NCBI GenBank assembly: GCA_037693485.1
Contig: CM075346.1
Span: 14,103,501-14,167,500, forward strand
From: Kitagawia praeruptora
Taxonomy: Eukaryota; Streptophyta; Magnoliopsida; Apiales; Apiaceae
Length of the DNA stretch: 64,000 nt
Direction: 5' to 3'
Shown in pieces: positions 10,550 to 22,458 of the stretch. The translations under genes and the position numbers were made by a program. The first letter of the stretch is position 1; each line of letters starts with the position of its first letter. The notes beneath the pieces are model-generated. The model worked only from the letters and a program-made list of their open reading frames with translations, was not told the origin of the DNA and ran no database searches.

Positions 10550-11826
10550 TCTAATAATGCAACTAATAATGCAACTAACTACATGAATGCAACTATATGA
10601 AAATGCAACAATCCCTTTTAAACTGACCAAAACCAACTAGCAACCAGCTGCCTCAAAGAATGCAACTAAATCCGAACAGAGCTCGACTAAGCCCCCGTAT
10701 ACTAACAATACATGAACAGAAACGTGTGTGTGTGCAATGCTCATCAGAAATGCTCCCAACACTAGGTCAAAAACCATACCTATCCTTTGCCAAGACAATC
10801 ACAGGTTTATAAACAGAATAGACTGTAGACACTTCATAACCTAGGAACACCACCATCCTTATTCAAGTTAACCAAGAATTCATGCTTTATTACTACGACA
10901 CTAAATACTATATACACTACGCATGCTTATTTAACCGTGCAATGAGTGAGACCCCAAAAGGCTTATACAATAATACCCATGTAGCGAGTGTTAGGTCAGT
11001 GGATCCCAGACTATAAAAGCCTTAGGTCACTAGGACTAAGTCCCCTCAGACTTAATAACTCGAGTATTAAAGAGCTCACTCTGGTTAATTTTGCATTTTA
11101 AATTATTTACTTGACTCTTTTTTTTCTTTTTTTTCTTTCTTTTTTTTTCATTTTTTCATTTTTTTCTTCTTTTTTTTTTTCATGTATGCAATCTGGAACG
11201 AGAATTCTCAATTCCAACCCTAGACTACTCATATAAAAATGAGCCGGCTACTAGCCGTTTGACGCCTAGCCATTATTGACCAAAATTAACACTAGCATGA
11301 AATCCTTGGTGTCCCCCAAACTTAGACTTTATTGCTCCTACGCCATCAAGGGAATAACGAAAATTCTAATTATAATCAAGTGATTAAGTCTCAAACATCC
11401 AAACAGGCATGACCCTAACCTAGCCCAAAAGCACCTAATGAGACTAGTGAAAAGATTCTGTTTCCATAACATGCAAGTCAATTCCATGGGAACTATAAAT
11501 CAACCCTCTATTCATCATTACCACACCCAATTAGACATCTATCCACCAATCAGAATTAGCTCGTTCTAAGGGATCATGAAAAATGCATGCTATGCAATGC
11601 AAATGCAACTATATGAACATAAATATCACAATAAACAGAATGTCCTATATGGCATACATAAAAACAAAACAAAAACGCTCTACACTAACATGCAATTATG
11701 CTCCTAACATGACATGCAACACATCTATTATACAACTAATACAAATGCACCTTTAATCCCCACCCCCAAACTTAAAAATTGCAATGTCCACATTGAAGGT
11801 AAGAATCAAAAGAGTGCAAGGCATAC

Positions 11827-13005
11827 CTACTCGTCGTCCGAAGCACTCCCATCGGGAGTGTCCGGTGGCGGATAGACAGCGCCAGCTCCTGCTCCAAACG
11901 GCGGAAAAGTCACGTCCACTCCACTAGCACGGAAAGCTGTGCTCAAAGCCTGTGCAAACTGACTAAAATCTGCTGCAAAACCCACCTGCATATCGTGCAC
12001 TGCGTCAATACGCCTCATCATACGCCTATACTGCCTCTGATCAACAAAATCTCTAGGCTCCTCGTGCTGCTGCTGCTCCACCGGCTGCTCCTCTAGCACT
12101 ACATACCCAAGGCCCCAATCATCGGCCACACCACCAGCCCACACAGCCAACCGCTCTATACTCTGATGATCCAACACTGCCTGTGGCTGCTGCACCGCCT
12201 CCGCCTCTGACCAAACAGCACCATGAAAACTAGCCAACCTAGCAATGACCGAACCATAAGGCATCGCCGCAGTAGAACTCCCTTGCATAAACCGTAGAAT
12301 ACCCTGATGGATCAAACTAGCCACATCCACGAACTCTCTACTGCATATAGCATACAACAAAATAGCCCGCTCAACCGTCACCTCACTCGAATGCCTAGTA
12401 GGGATGAGGTTGGCACAGATGAACGAGTGCCAAGTACGCCCATATTGATTCAAGGCCTTCGATACAAACGTAGTGGGCTCAGTAGTGCCCCTACTCAACT
12501 TCCATTCAGTACCAGGAACACATAACTGCTGAATAATCATCTGAAGATCCACACCATCACGAGTCTTCCCCGACCAATCCTCTCGAGCCTTATCAATACC
12601 CGGAAGCTCGAGGACACGACGAATAGCCCTCGGCCGATAATCCACCCGAACTCCCCGAACCCGGCTAATACCATTCTTGTCCACACTAGCATTCGCATAG
12701 AACTCGCGAACCACAGACATCGGAACAGGTTCCGGAATCTCACAAACGCGCTCCCAACCTCTCTCTTGAATATTATCCAACATCCTCCCATCATTCATAG
12801 TAGGCAAAAGACCCCTCTCACGGGCAATAGGACACTCCAACAATTCAATATACCTCTCGCTAGCCTCATTAGAGATAAATTGCGATCCACCATTACCACC
12901 CCCAAAAGCAGATGGAGAAGAAGAAGGAGGATTTCTACCACCACCCGCACTCCCACTAGCACCCTCACCGCCACCAATTACCACCCTTTGTCGCTTGGAT
13001 GCCAT
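11827..13005 (-). CDS. E env-position ORF, 392 aa, plant retroelement protein of unknown function
   Basis: An intact ORF between pol and the 3' LTR. The N-terminus is Gly/Ser-rich (to about residue 45). A conserved domain follows (about 50-260) with VREFYANA, VRGVRVDYRPRAI, LCVPGTEW and a motif RTWHSFICANLIPTRHSSEV. These resemble the family listed in Pfam as putative plant transposon protein (I believe PF20167), widespread in plant repeats. The C-terminus is Gln-rich, then ends in VYPPPDTPDG and acidic residues. I see no signal peptide or membrane segment, so an envelope role is not supported. D carries a decayed homologue at 40413-41450 plus 56481-56552. The upstream region 13006-13200 resembles a leader. 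Confidence 0.8.
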   Translation of the reverse strand: MASKRQRVVIGGGEGASGSAGGGRNPPSSSPSAFGGGNGGSQFISNEASERYIELLECPIARERGLLPTMNDGRMLDNIQERGWERVCEIPEPVPMSVVREFYANASVDKNGISRVRGVRVDYRPRAIRRVLELPGIDKAREDWSGKTRDGVDLQMIIQQLCVPGTEWKLSRGTTEPTTFVSKALNQYGRTWHSFICANLIPTRHSSEVTVERAILLYAICSREFVDVASLIHQGILRFMQGSSTAAMPYGSVIARLASFHGAVWSEAEAVQQPQAVLDHQSIERLAVWAGGVADDWGLGYVVLEEQPVEQQQHEEPRDFVDQRQYRRMMRRIDAVHDMQVGFAADFSQFAQALSTAFRASGVDVTFPPFGAGAGAVYPPPDTPDGSASDDE

Positions 13006-13323
13006 TGAATTGAATGAAGGATGTATTTAGAGTGTTTATAGGGTTTGAGATTTGTAAGAATTGTGTATGTATAGGTGGAGGTGTATAAGTGTATATATAG
13101 GAGAAATTTAGGGTTAGGGATGTGGATAAGAGATGGGTTAAGGAAAATGGGGTTGGGATTGGGTATAAATATATAAACAAACAATTACAACATCAATTCC
13201 CCTTTTTTTTTTCGACAGGGACTTTTTTTTTTCTCTCGGCAGAGACCTCGGCGACGCGGCGCCAGCTTTATACTGAGGAACGGCGACGCGGCGCCCTGCT
13301 CACTGTTGAAAAATTTTTTCTCT

Positions 13324-13360
<37 letters not shown>

Positions 13361-13450
13361 CCTGAGTCTGAATAAAACAAATACCTACCAAGTGGGTTGC
13401 CTCCCACAAGCGCTCTTTTTACGTCATTAGCTTGACGTAGCTCCATCTCC
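13006..13450 (-). other. E pol-to-env spacer with GC-rich words, poly-T tract and conserved post-pol block
   Basis: About 445 bp. It holds two copies of the LTR word CGGCGACGCGGCGCC (13249-13263 and 13281-13295), separated by a spacer with TTTATACTG, and a T-run of about 30 (13327-13357). Next to the pol stop is the block 13391-13431 with GTGGGAGGCAACCCAC, a perfect 5-bp stem with a 6-nt loop. No gene is seen. Confidence 0.7.
13391..13431 (-). ncRNA. Conserved Athila post-pol block (copy in E)
   Basis: Starts 19 nt after the pol stop. On the minus strand it runs from GCTAATGACGTAAAAAGAG through CGCTTGTGGGAGGCAACCCA. The same block follows pol in C (33775-33819) and D (39841-39882). The hairpin is predicted by eye; the function is unknown. 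Confidence 0.5.
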
Positions 13451-16400
13451 TTAATTTGCACAAATTAGAACCGCAGTCTCAATTTCGCGATTCAACTTCT
13501 CTCCAAAATATGGTTTCAACCGCTGACCATTGACCTTGAACGACTGTTCCGGTAACTTGTCAAAAATCTCCACTGCCCCATGTTGAAAAACTGTTTTGAC
13601 TGTGAATGGGCCTGACCAACGTGACTTCAACTTCCCAGGAAATAACCGAAGCCGAGAGTTATACAACAAAACCAATTGTCCGGGTACAAACGTCTTAAGA
13701 ACCAATCGACGATCATGCCACCTTTTTACTTTCTCTTTGTAGAGTTTGTTGTTCTCATAAGCTTGCAAACGGAACTCGTCCATTTCATTCAACTGAACCA
13801 TACGCCTCTCACCTGCTGCTGTAAGATCAAAATTCAGCTTCTTCAATGCCCAATATGCCTTGTGTTCTAATTCAGCTGGAAGATGGCAAGCTTTCCCATA
13901 CACTAGTTGAAATGGTGACATTCCCAACGGTGTTTTATAGGCTGTCCGATAAGCCCACACTGCTTCATCCAGCTTCAATGCCCAATCCTTCCTAGAAGGA
14001 CTAACTACCTTCTCAAGAATCCGTTTAATTTCGCGATTAGAGACCTCGGCTTGCCCATTGGTTTGAGGATGATAAGCTGTAGCAACTCGATGATTGATAT
14101 TATAGCGTGCCATCAGAGATGTAAACTTCCGATTGCAAAAATGCGTACCCTCATCACTGATTATAACTCGTGGAGTGCCAAATCGAGTAAATATGTTCTT
14201 GTGGAGAAAATTAAGCACAACCTTAGCATCATTCGTCGGAAGTGCTTTTACCTCCACCCACTTAGACACATAATCCACGGCCAGAAGAATATATTGATTA
14301 CCACATGACGGAATGAACGGTCCCATGAAGTCGATTCCCCACACGTCAAAGATCTCTACCTCCATCATGACATTCAGAGGCATCTCGTCCCTACGAGAAA
14401 TATTACCAACTCGCTGACATCGATCGCACCTCAACACAAACTGATGAGCATCCTTGAATAGAGTTGGCCAATAGAACCCTGCTTGAAGAATACGTGTGGC
14501 TGTCTTCTCACCCGCATAATGACCTCCATAAGCTGTAGCATGAAAATCACTTAGAATAGCCTCGGTCTCACCGTAAGGAACACAACGCCTAATAATCTGA
14601 TCAGCTCCTTGCTTGAACAAAAACGGTTCATCCCAAATATATTGCTTGACATCGTGCAAAAATTTCTTCCTTTGAGCATGAGAGAGCTCAGGTGGAATGA
14701 TGTTGCTTACTAGATAATTCACGAAGTTTGCAAACCATGGTTCATCATCTTGCACTTTGAATAATTGCTCATCAGGGAAGAACTCATTAATGACCGTGTT
14801 GTCTTTAGGTGACTTGCCATGATCTTCCAATCTAGAGAGATGGTCAGCTACCTGATTCTCCGTCCCCTTTCTATCCTTGATTTCCACATCGAATTCTTGT
14901 AACAGAAGAACCCAACGAATCAATCTTGGCTTAGAGTCCTTCTTCGCAAGGAGATAGCGAATGGCCGCATGATCCGTATAAACTGTCACCTTTGTACCAA
15001 GCAGATAAGAGCGAAACTTTTCAAACCCGTAGACAATAGCAAGTAGTTCCTTCTCAGTGGTCGTGTAGTTCAACTGAGCATCAGTTAGTGTTTTACTTGC
15101 ATAGTAAATAACGTGGAACACTTTTTCTTTCCTTTGGCCTAGAACGGCCCCAAGTGCATAATCGCTGGCATCACACATCAAAGCAAATGGTTGACTCCAA
15201 TCAGGAGCTGTAATAACTGGAGCAGAAATTAGTTTCTTCTTCAAGATCTCGAACGCATGTGAACAAGCCTCATCAAACTTGAATGGCACATCTTTTTCCA
15301 AAAGATTGCACAACGGCTTAGAAATTTTTGAGAAATCCTTTATGAAGCGCCTGTAGAATCCCGCATGACCAAGAAAGCTGCGAATACCCTTGACTGAGAC
15401 AGGGGCAGGAAGGTTCTCAATAGTCTCTACCTTTGCTTTGTCAACTTCCAAACCTTTACACGACACCTTGTGTCCCAGAATGACACCTTCTTGTACCATG
15501 AAATGGCACTTTTCCCAATTTAGAACAAGATTCGTCTCCACACAACGTTTTAGAACCAAACTCAAGTTTTCCAAGCACTCATCAAAAGAATCCCCAAAGA
15601 CTGAGAAGTCGTCCATGAATACTTCCACATTATTTCCAATCATGTCAGAGAAGATGGCCATCATGCACCTTTGAAATGTAGCTGGTGCACCACACAACCC
15701 GAAAGAAACACGTCTGAATGCGAATGTGCCAAATGGACAAGTGAATGTAGTCTTCTCCTGATCCTCGGGTGCTATACAAATCTGATTGTACCCAGAATAC
15801 CCATCAAGCAAGCAATAGTACTGATGTCCAGCCAATCTGTCGAGCATCTGATCAATGAATGGAAGTGGGAAATGATCTTTCCGAGTGGCCTTGTTCAATT
15901 TCCGATAATCCATGCAAATCCTCCAACCCGTAACTGTTCGCGTAGGAATGAGCTCGTTCTTCTCATTAGTCACCACTGTCATGCCCCCCTTCTTAGGCAC
16001 ACACTGTACTGGACTCACCCAAGAGCTATCAGAAATCGGGTAGATAATGCCCGCGTCAAGCCATTTAAGAATTTCCTTTTTCACAACTTCTTTCATGACA
16101 GGATTCAGTCTCCTTTGATTATCAACTGTAGGGTTAGCTCCCTCTACCAAAGGAATTTTGTGCATGCAGTACGACGGACTGATACCCTTGATATCTGCTA
16201 TAGTCCACCCAATGGCTGATTTGGAATCCCTTAAGATTCGCAATAGTTTTTCCTCTTCTATTCCTGAAAGCTGAGAAGATATAATAACAGGTAAGGTAGA
16301 AGAATCACCAAGATAGGCATACCTTAAATGTTCAGGCAATGGCTTAAGTTCCAATGTAGGTGCTTCCTCGATGGATGGCTTAAGTCTAACATGAGACTTT

Positions 16401-18916
16401 TTCAATTCTGACAACCCCAATGATTCAAAAGAACTTTGAAACTTCTTCCAAGGTGATGCATTAAGATATTGCAATTGTTCTTCATCCTCTTCGGTCTCAA
16501 CCTCCAAGTCATTAGAAAGAACTCTTTCCAACACATCAGCTTTTATCAAGTGTTGAGTTGCAGGGTTAACCACCTTGTCGACCATATCAATTTTGAAACA
16601 CTCTTCATCGTCAGTTGGAAGCTTCATTGCATTGAAAACATTAAAAGTGACATCTTGATCGTGCACCCTCATAGTGAGTTCCCCCTTTTGGACATCGATA
16701 AGAGTTCGGCCTGTCGCCAAGAATGGTCGTCCCAAGATGATAGGGATCTTCTTGTCTTCCTCGAAGTCAAGAATAACAAAGTCGGCTGGAAAGATAAGCT
16801 TGTCGACCTTCACCAAAACATCCTCAACTATCCCTCGCGGATAAGTAACAGAACGGTCAGCAAGTTGTAGAGTCATGGTAGTGGGCTTTGGCTCTGGAAG
16901 ACCAAGTTGTATTAAAACTGATAAGGGCATGAGATTAATACTTGCACCCAAATCACACAAACATTTGCTGAATGAGATGTCTCCAATAGTGCATGGAATG
17001 GTGAAGCTTCCCGGATCCTTCAACTTAGGAGGCAACTTTTGTTGCAAGATGGCACTACATTCCTCCGTCAAGGCAACGGTCTCTAACTCCTCAAGTTTCA
17101 ATTTCTTCGAGAGAATACCCTTCATGAACTTCGCATAGCTCGGCATTTGCTCAAGAGCCTCCGCAAATGGTATGTTAATCTGCAGCTTCTTGAATACATC
17201 CAAGAACTTAGCGAATTGCTTGTCTAACTTTTGCCTTTGAATTCGTTTTGGGAATGGAGGAGGTGGAAACACCTTATCTTCTACTTCTTTTTGGGAATTA
17301 ACACTCTTGTGAATGATAGGAGTTGAAGGAGTAGCATTAGGAAGCAAATCAGAACCAGATCCGACCTCAACTGAAAATTCAGGTTTTTCCTCCAGAGAGC
17401 TCGGCGACGCGTCGCCGTTTTTGTACTGTGAGGCGGCGCCGCGGCGCCGTAGGGCCTGCTCAGGAATTTCATTTTTTTCCTCGGTTGCTTTTTCTTCGTT
17501 CTGACCTTGTAGACTTCTTCCTGATCGCAATGTTATTGCCTGAACCTGTTCCTTTTGATCTTTCTTGCCTGGATTCACCTCTGTGTCACTCGGAAGCGTT
17601 CCTGGTTGACGGTTCAACAAAGCATTGGCTAGCTGGCCAATTTGATTCTCTAAAGTTTTCAATGACACTGCCTGACTCTTATACATCATTCGAAGCTCTT
17701 CCAATTCCGACTTCTCAGACTGATTCAATGAAGTTCCTTGAGATGGTTGAAACCCCGGTGGATTGAATGGTTGCCTTGGAGCATAAGGTGGTGGTTGATA
17801 GTTCTGATTACTTGGCCTTGCATTGAACTGCTGATTTTGTGGTTGCTGAGCACCTCCCTGATTGTTGCTCCAACTGAAGTTAGGATGATTCCGATTGTTG
17901 GGATGATAAAATTGTGGCACTGGTTGCTGAGATCTTTGAAAATTACCAACAAATTGTGCGGATTCAGCTGAGATAGCACACATATTTGTGTCATGTGCCC
18001 CTGCACACAATTCACACACCATAGCAACCTGGTTAGTACCAAGATTAGAAAGGGAATCTACCTTCATTGTCAATGCTTTGAGTTGGGCAGCAATAGCAGT
18101 AGCTGCATCCAAGTCAAGAACTCCGGCCACTTTCGCAGGTGGCAAGCGTTGAGTAGGATTCTGAAACTCATTGGCCGACATCATTTCAATCAGATTATAA
18201 GCATCCTCATAGCTTTTTGCCCATAGCGCACCTCCAGAAGCTGCATCTAACATAGGCCGGGACTGAGCTCCCAACCCGTTATAGAAATTGCTGATTATCA
18301 TCCAATCCGGCATTCCATGATGAGGACAACGTGCCAATATCTCCTTGTACCTCTCCCAAGCTTCTCCCAAAGATTCCTGGGAATGCTGTGCAAACTGAGA
18401 AATGGCATTCCTGTAAGCTGCTGTCTTTGCCATGGAGAAATACTTGGTCAAGAACTTTTGAGCACAGTCTGCCCATGTTGTAATAGAGCCTGATGGCATA
18501 GAATGTAACCAACTCTTGGCTTTATCCTTAAGAGAGAAGGGAAATAGCCTCAATCTGATTGCGTCATCTGTAACTCCGTTGAATTTGAAGGTGTCACAGA
18601 TCTCAAGGAAGTCCCTAATATGAGCATTGGGATCTTCAGCAGGACTACCCCCAAACTGGACTGTGTTCTGAATCATCTGAATGATGTTTGGCCTCAGCTC
18701 GAAATTGTTAGACCCTATAGCTGGGCGAACAATACTAGTATGGATGTCCTCCACTTTCGGCTGAGAGAATTCACTCAAAGCCTTCGCTGCTTGTTCTTGA
18801 TTTGCCATAACTTCCTTTGCTTCAAGATTGTCTTCTAACCCGAAATCAAGTCTTCTCCTAGCTAGTTCTTCTGTACGTGCTAGTTCGTCTCTACGTGCAC
18901 GAGCTCGTGTACGCAT
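13451..18916 (-). CDS. E gag-pol polyprotein, 1821 aa, Athila-type
   Basis: One uninterrupted frame. Gag is at residues about 60-250 (CPHHGMPDW motif), with a knuckle-like [13 protein letters not shown] near 300 that is one residue short of the CX2CX4HX4C rule. The protease region has [12 protein letters not shown] (about 690). RT carries [23 protein letters not shown] and catalytic FMDD (rc near 15604-15620). RNase H has [14 protein letters not shown] and [11 protein letters not shown]. Integrase has an HHCC zinc region ending CDRCQRVG and core residues in [17 protein letters not shown] and [14 protein letters not shown]. The order PR-RT-RH-INT fixes it as Ty3/gypsy, and the RT text is Athila-like. 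A segment near 17402-17449 encodes the same GC-rich word found in the LTR. Start chosen as the first ATG, about 140 nt after the LTR. Confidence 0.96.
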   Translation of the reverse strand: MRTRARARRDELARTEELARRRLDFGLEDNLEAKEVMANQEQAAKALSEFSQPKVEDIHTSIVRPAIGSNNFELRPNIIQMIQNTVQFGGSPAEDPNAHIRDFLEICDTFKFNGVTDDAIRLRLFPFSLKDKAKSWLHSMPSGSITTWADCAQKFLTKYFSMAKTAAYRNAISQFAQHSQESLGEAWERYKEILARCPHHGMPDWMIISNFYNGLGAQSRPMLDAASGGALWAKSYEDAYNLIEMMSANEFQNPTQRLPPAKVAGVLDLDAATAIAAQLKALTMKVDSLSNLGTNQVAMVCELCAGAHDTNMCAISAESAQFVGNFQRSQQPVPQFYHPNNRNHPNFSWSNNQGGAQQPQNQQFNARPSNQNYQPPPYAPRQPFNPPGFQPSQGTSLNQSEKSELEELRMMYKSQAVSLKTLENQIGQLANALLNRQPGTLPSDTEVNPGKKDQKEQVQAITLRSGRSLQGQNEEKATEEKNEIPEQALRRRGAASQYKNGDASPSSLEEKPEFSVEVGSGSDLLPNATPSTPIIHKSVNSQKEVEDKVFPPPPFPKRIQRQKLDKQFAKFLDVFKKLQINIPFAEALEQMPSYAKFMKGILSKKLKLEELETVALTEECSAILQQKLPPKLKDPGSFTIPCTIGDISFSKCLCDLGASINLMPLSVLIQLGLPEPKPTTMTLQLADRSVTYPRGIVEDVLVKVDKLIFPADFVILDFEEDKKIPIILGRPFLATGRTLIDVQKGELTMRVHDQDVTFNVFNAMKLPTDDEECFKIDMVDKVVNPATQHLIKADVLERVLSNDLEVETEEDEEQLQYLNASPWKKFQSSFESLGLSELKKSHVRLKPSIEEAPTLELKPLPEHLRYAYLGDSSTLPVIISSQLSGIEEEKLLRILRDSKSAIGWTIADIKGISPSYCMHKIPLVEGANPTVDNQRRLNPVMKEVVKKEILKWLDAGIIYPISDSSWVSPVQCVPKKGGMTVVTNEKNELIPTRTVTGWRICMDYRKLNKATRKDHFPLPFIDQMLDRLAGHQYYCLLDGYSGYNQICIAPEDQEKTTFTCPFGTFAFRRVSFGLCGAPATFQRCMMAIFSDMIGNNVEVFMDDFSVFGDSFDECLENLSLVLKRCVETNLVLNWEKCHFMVQEGVILGHKVSCKGLEVDKAKVETIENLPAPVSVKGIRSFLGHAGFYRRFIKDFSKISKPLCNLLEKDVPFKFDEACSHAFEILKKKLISAPVITAPDWSQPFALMCDASDYALGAVLGQRKEKVFHVIYYASKTLTDAQLNYTTTEKELLAIVYGFEKFRSYLLGTKVTVYTDHAAIRYLLAKKDSKPRLIRWVLLLQEFDVEIKDRKGTENQVADHLSRLEDHGKSPKDNTVINEFFPDEQLFKVQDDEPWFANFVNYLVSNIIPPELSHAQRKKFLHDVKQYIWDEPFLFKQGADQIIRRCVPYGETEAILSDFHATAYGGHYAGEKTATRILQAGFYWPTLFKDAHQFVLRCDRCQRVGNISRRDEMPLNVMMEVEIFDVWGIDFMGPFIPSCGNQYILLAVDYVSKWVEVKALPTNDAKVVLNFLHKNIFTRFGTPRVIISDEGTHFCNRKFTSLMARYNINHRVATAYHPQTNGQAEVSNREIKRILEKVVSPSRKDWALKLDEAVWAYRTAYKTPLGMSPFQLVYGKACHLPAELEHKAYWALKKLNFDLTAAGERRMVQLNEMDEFRLQAYENNKLYKEKVKRWHDRRLVLKTFVPGQLVLLYNSRLRLFPGKLKSRWSGPFTVKTVFQHGAVEIFDKLPEQSFKVNGQRLKPYFGEKLNREIETAVLICAN

Positions 18917-19032
18917 AAACTCTCAACAAGTACCTGAAATTCACCAACAAGAAATTTTATGAAAACGTCCTAGTCACCGAAATTCAATGACCACTGATGG
19001 CAAATATTGAAACTAAACAAAATAAAACCGCG

Positions 19033-19050
19033 TCCCCGGCAGCGGCGCCA
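19033..19050 (-). other. E primer-binding site (tRNA-Asp type)
   Basis: On the minus strand TGGCGCCGCTGCCGGGGA lies 6 nt after the 5' LTR. It matches the 3' end of plant tRNA-Asp with one mismatch (GCTGCC for GTTGCC, the form seen in C). Confidence 0.85.
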
Positions 19051-19056
19051 AAAACT

Positions 19057-20469
19057 TGTTACGACCAACTCAACACGCAAGTGCACGTGATCTCAAGTAA
19101 TACAGATAGCAAATAAGGTTCGTTCCTACAGGGACTCGTTGTATTGTCTAGCTAATTCACTCACCAATGTATGATTGTTTTCCGATGCTAAAACAAATAA
19201 TAAAGTGGATTGTTGTTATCACTAAAATTTATCTAAGAAATTATAACTAATTATCAACTGCTTAAACTGAGATTTATGTCGAATTACTTATGCAAATAAA
19301 ACATGGGAATTTAGTTTCCTTAAACAATCCATCTATAGTCTCCAAATCTCTAGCCTTGTTCATGTGATTTATTAACACCTGATCGAACACACAAAATTGA
19401 TATAAGCCAACTTCCGTTAAACAAATACCATCCTAAACAATATCCACAATAAAGATAGAAATCATTTAGTCTCCCGATTATGCCAAGTCTTCATATGTCT
19501 ATAAAGAATAAAACATAATGGTTGAGGTGCAAGCATTCAATTGATCACATAGTCGTCATAAAACGATTAGAGTTACGACACTAATTACGAATGATATCAT
19601 CACGCATAAACCTACGCTAACATGGCAAGTTCTAAACTCTTATTTCCACTTTCGCTTCAACAAGAATTAACACACAATTACAGGAGTTAGCTACTCTCCT
19701 ATAACGAATTAAATCAGCCATGATAGGATATCACATCAATCACACTATAGGCATCGAGAAGATTCAACACATAGAATTCATGAATAAGTCCACTAAACCC
19801 CCATGACAACGAATTAGTTCATGATCGAACTAATCATCATCATGGGTTCCAATGAAAACATGATAGAAGAAATGAATAAAGACTGAGATAAATATCAAAG
19901 GTTTTTAAAGAATACACCAAGGTTAAGCATCCACAACTAGGAAGAATACAAGAATAAAATTTGGGAACTATCTTCTTCCTCCCTTCCTTGTGCTAAAAAA
20001 AAACTACGTACATAAAACAAGCTATTCCCCCTTTCTAGGGTTTTCTTTACTTCCCTTATATAGGCCTCCAGGTGCTAGTACATAGAAGAAATGTTTTTTT
20101 TTTTATTTTATTTAATTCACCCAAAACAAATCAGGAACCGGGTCAGACGAGACGGCGACGCGGCGCCGGCTTCAAGCACAAATCCAGCGATGCGGCGCCA
20201 GGACCTCCACCACGGCGATGCGGCGCCGTCCTCCAGTACAAACGCAGCGACGCGGCGCCGAGCCTTCTGTCCAGCAACATAAATTTTTTCCTTTTCTTTA
20301 ATTTGACTCCGTTTTGCACTTCGATTGCTACGCTTCGTTCCTCTAACACCTGTGATTGATATCCCTGCACAATACCCTTAAAAGAGATCAAAAATACCAC
20401 AACTCAAGTACAAACCATCGTTTTAAGCTAAATGGAAACGTTCTAAGTAGATAAAATACCCACTTATCA
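19057..20469 (-). repeat. E 5' LTR
   Basis: 1413 bp, about 4 differences from 8947-10359. The GC-rich word array recurs at 20154-20167, 20187-20199, 20214-20227 and 20247-20259. Confidence 0.96.
20055..20062 (-). promoter_or_regulatory. E TATA box in the 5' LTR
   Basis: TATATAAG on the minus strand within CCTATATAAGGG; the only good TATA in the LTR. It lies just downstream of the GC-rich array in the direction of transcription. The transcription start itself is inferred. Confidence 0.6.
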
Positions 20470-22448
20470 ATAACACCCTCACTGTCAGTTTTATTCCTGA
20501 AAACCCATTTAGTACCAACAATGGATCTGTTCTTGGGCCTTGGTACAAGTGTCCACACTTCATTTCTTTCAAATTCATTTAGCTCTTCTTGCATTGCTGT
20601 TATCCAGTCAGCATCTTTAAGAGCTTCTTCCACTTTCTTTGGCTCAGTTTGTGACAAGAATGCATGAAACAGACATTCATTTGTTGTTGCACTTCTTGTC
20701 CTTATTTTTGCATCAGGATCACCAATAATCAAATCAGGTGTGTGAGATTTAGTCCATTTTCTTGCAGAAGGCAAATTGCTTCTGTCATCATGTGATCCTC
20801 CCCCTTGATCCATGCTCTCCTGATTTTCTTGGTGCCTTTCCTCATTATCTGATGCTCCCCCTGAATGTGACTTCTCAGAATTATCAACAGAGTTTGAATC
20901 AACAGAGTTTGATTCAGAATCATCAACTGAGTCACTTTCAGTGTTTGAATTATTACTTTGATGTGATTCTTCATGCTCCCCCTCAACTGGTTCTTCCCTT
21001 GTTTCTGATTGAAGAGATTCTTCAGTATTTACCAGTAGAGGTTCAGAGTTTAGATCAACAGAGTTTGTCAAATCAGTCTGATCAGAGTTTACTTTTTCAG
21101 AGAATAAATCTTCATTTTCAAAGTGCAGTTGATCATGTTCATTGACATCTTCTAGTCCATTTATTTTCTTGTCATCAAATGACACATGAATTGATTCCAT
21201 GATCACTCTAGTTCTCAGATTATAAACTCTGAATGCTTTTGTTGACAGTGGATAGCCAACAAAAATTCCTTCATCTGCCTTTAGGTCAAACTTGGTCAAC
21301 TGTTCAGGATGAGTCTTCAACACAAAGCATTTGCATCCAAAAATATGAAAATATTTTAGATTTGGCTTTTTCTTTTTCACCATTTCATATGGTGTTTTAC
21401 CATGCTTGTTGATCAGTGTTGCATTTTGAGTAAAACAAGCAGTTTGAACTGCTTCTGCCCAGAAATATGTTGGCAACTTTGCTTCATCTAGCATGGTTCT
21501 GGCAGCTTCTATCAAGGTTCTGTTCTTCCTCTCCACTACACCATTTTGTTGTGGAGTGCCAGGTGCAGAAAACTCTTGTTTTATCCCTTTACTCTTGCAA
21601 AATTCTTCCATAGATGAATTCCTGAACTCAGTTCCATTGTCACTTCTGATTATCTTCACTTGATTCTCTGACCCTTTTTCCAGTTGTAATATATGTTCTG
21701 TCAGTGTTAATGCAGTTTCATCCTTCTTTGCAAGAAAATATACCCATGTGAACCTGGTATATTCATCAACAATGACTAGAGCATATTTCTTCTTTCCAAG
21801 AGACATTACATTCACTGGACCAAAAAGATCAACATTTAGTAGATGATAAGGATCAACAATTGAAGACTCAGATTTGCTTTTGAAGGAGACTTTTCTCTGT
21901 TTAGCCTTTTGACAAGAATCACACAGTCCTTCTACATTCAACAAGGACTTTGGTAGACCTCTTACAAGATCATTCTTGATTAGCTCATTGATGTTGTTCA
22001 GGTTCAAATGAGAGAGTTTCTTGTGCCATTTCCAACTCTCTTCACTGGACATCCTTGTAGACAGACACACTGCTTTGCCATCAGTGTTTGTTGACAATTT
22101 GATTTCATAGATATTATTGTGTCTGTTTCCAACTAGAGCAACTTTCCCTGTAGATTTACTGATCACTTGACAATATTCAGGCTGAAAATCCACATGATAT
22201 CCTCTGTCACAGATTTGACTCACAGATAGCAGATCATGCTTGAGTCCTGGAACCAGAGCTACATTTGTGATGATGACATTTCCAAGATTAATATTGCCAT
22301 ATCCCAGTGTATGTCCTATGTTGCCATCTCCATAGGAAACTTCTGGGCCAGCCTTCTCCTCATACTCTGATAGCAGGGCTTTATTTCCTGTCATGTGTCC
22401 TGAACATCCACTGTCCACAACTAGGGTACTGACCCTGGTGCCCTGCAA
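20470..22448 (-). CDS. A pol, first part: protease, integrase, start of RT
   Basis: The 5' part of the copia pol, ending where E is inserted (the annotated frame runs 82 nt into the E LTR before a stop). The protease active site is VVDSGCSGHM near the start. The integrase zinc region HKKLSH...CDSCQKAKQR follows. The DD35E core residues are in [17 protein letters not shown] and [11 protein letters not shown] Ser/Asp/Asn-rich linker (20880-20960), coded by repeats of the family word AACTCTGTT, leads to the RT start ALKDADW. The frame begins right after a TGA at 22449-22451 with TTG CAG, not ATG. It lies in a different frame from gag, so expression needs recoding, splicing or reinitiation. Confidence 0.92.
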
Positions 22449-22458
22449 TCACAAACAA

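Larger units (their letters stand above)
10360..11826 (-). other. E 3' untranslated region with three PPT-like tracts and a conserved block
   Basis: About 1.5 kb between the env-position stop and the 3' LTR, with no credible ORF. It contains three copies of the purine tract TAAGTTTGGGGG on the minus strand (11761-11777, 11313-11324, 10360-10375). The last abuts the LTR and is the functional PPT. The conserved block 10420-10549 is listed separately. A pyrimidine-rich tract lies at about 11107-11180. Much of this region aligns with the 3' region of D at 56553-57986. Confidence 0.7.
8947..20469 (-). mobile_element. Element E: full-length Ty3/gypsy Athila-type retrotransposon, apparently intact
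   Basis: Two LTRs of exactly 1413 bp (8947-10359 and 19057-20469) differ at about 4 positions by hand count. The 5-bp target duplication ATAAC is at 8942-8946 and 20470-20474. Inside, on the minus strand, are a primer-binding site, one uninterrupted gag-pol ORF of 1821 codons, an env-position ORF of 392 codons and a polypurine tract. At the usual grass rate of 1.3e-8 per site per year the LTR difference would mean roughly 0.1 million years. It sits in the pol of A, and its LTRs are more alike than those of A, as nesting requires. Confidence 0.97.

Noticed and set aside
10720..10735. Short GT/AC-type microsatellite in the E 3' region
   Set aside because: Only a few units (GTGTGTGTG), at a place where D has a similar short run; not informative.
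15671..16219. 182-codon ORF on the plus strand
   Set aside because: It lies antisense within the E pol RT region, whose minus frame has all catalytic motifs; no domain and no homologue-like text.
17725..18042. 105-codon minus-strand ORF near the E gag
   Set aside because: Out of frame with gag-pol, which is continuous and conserved there.
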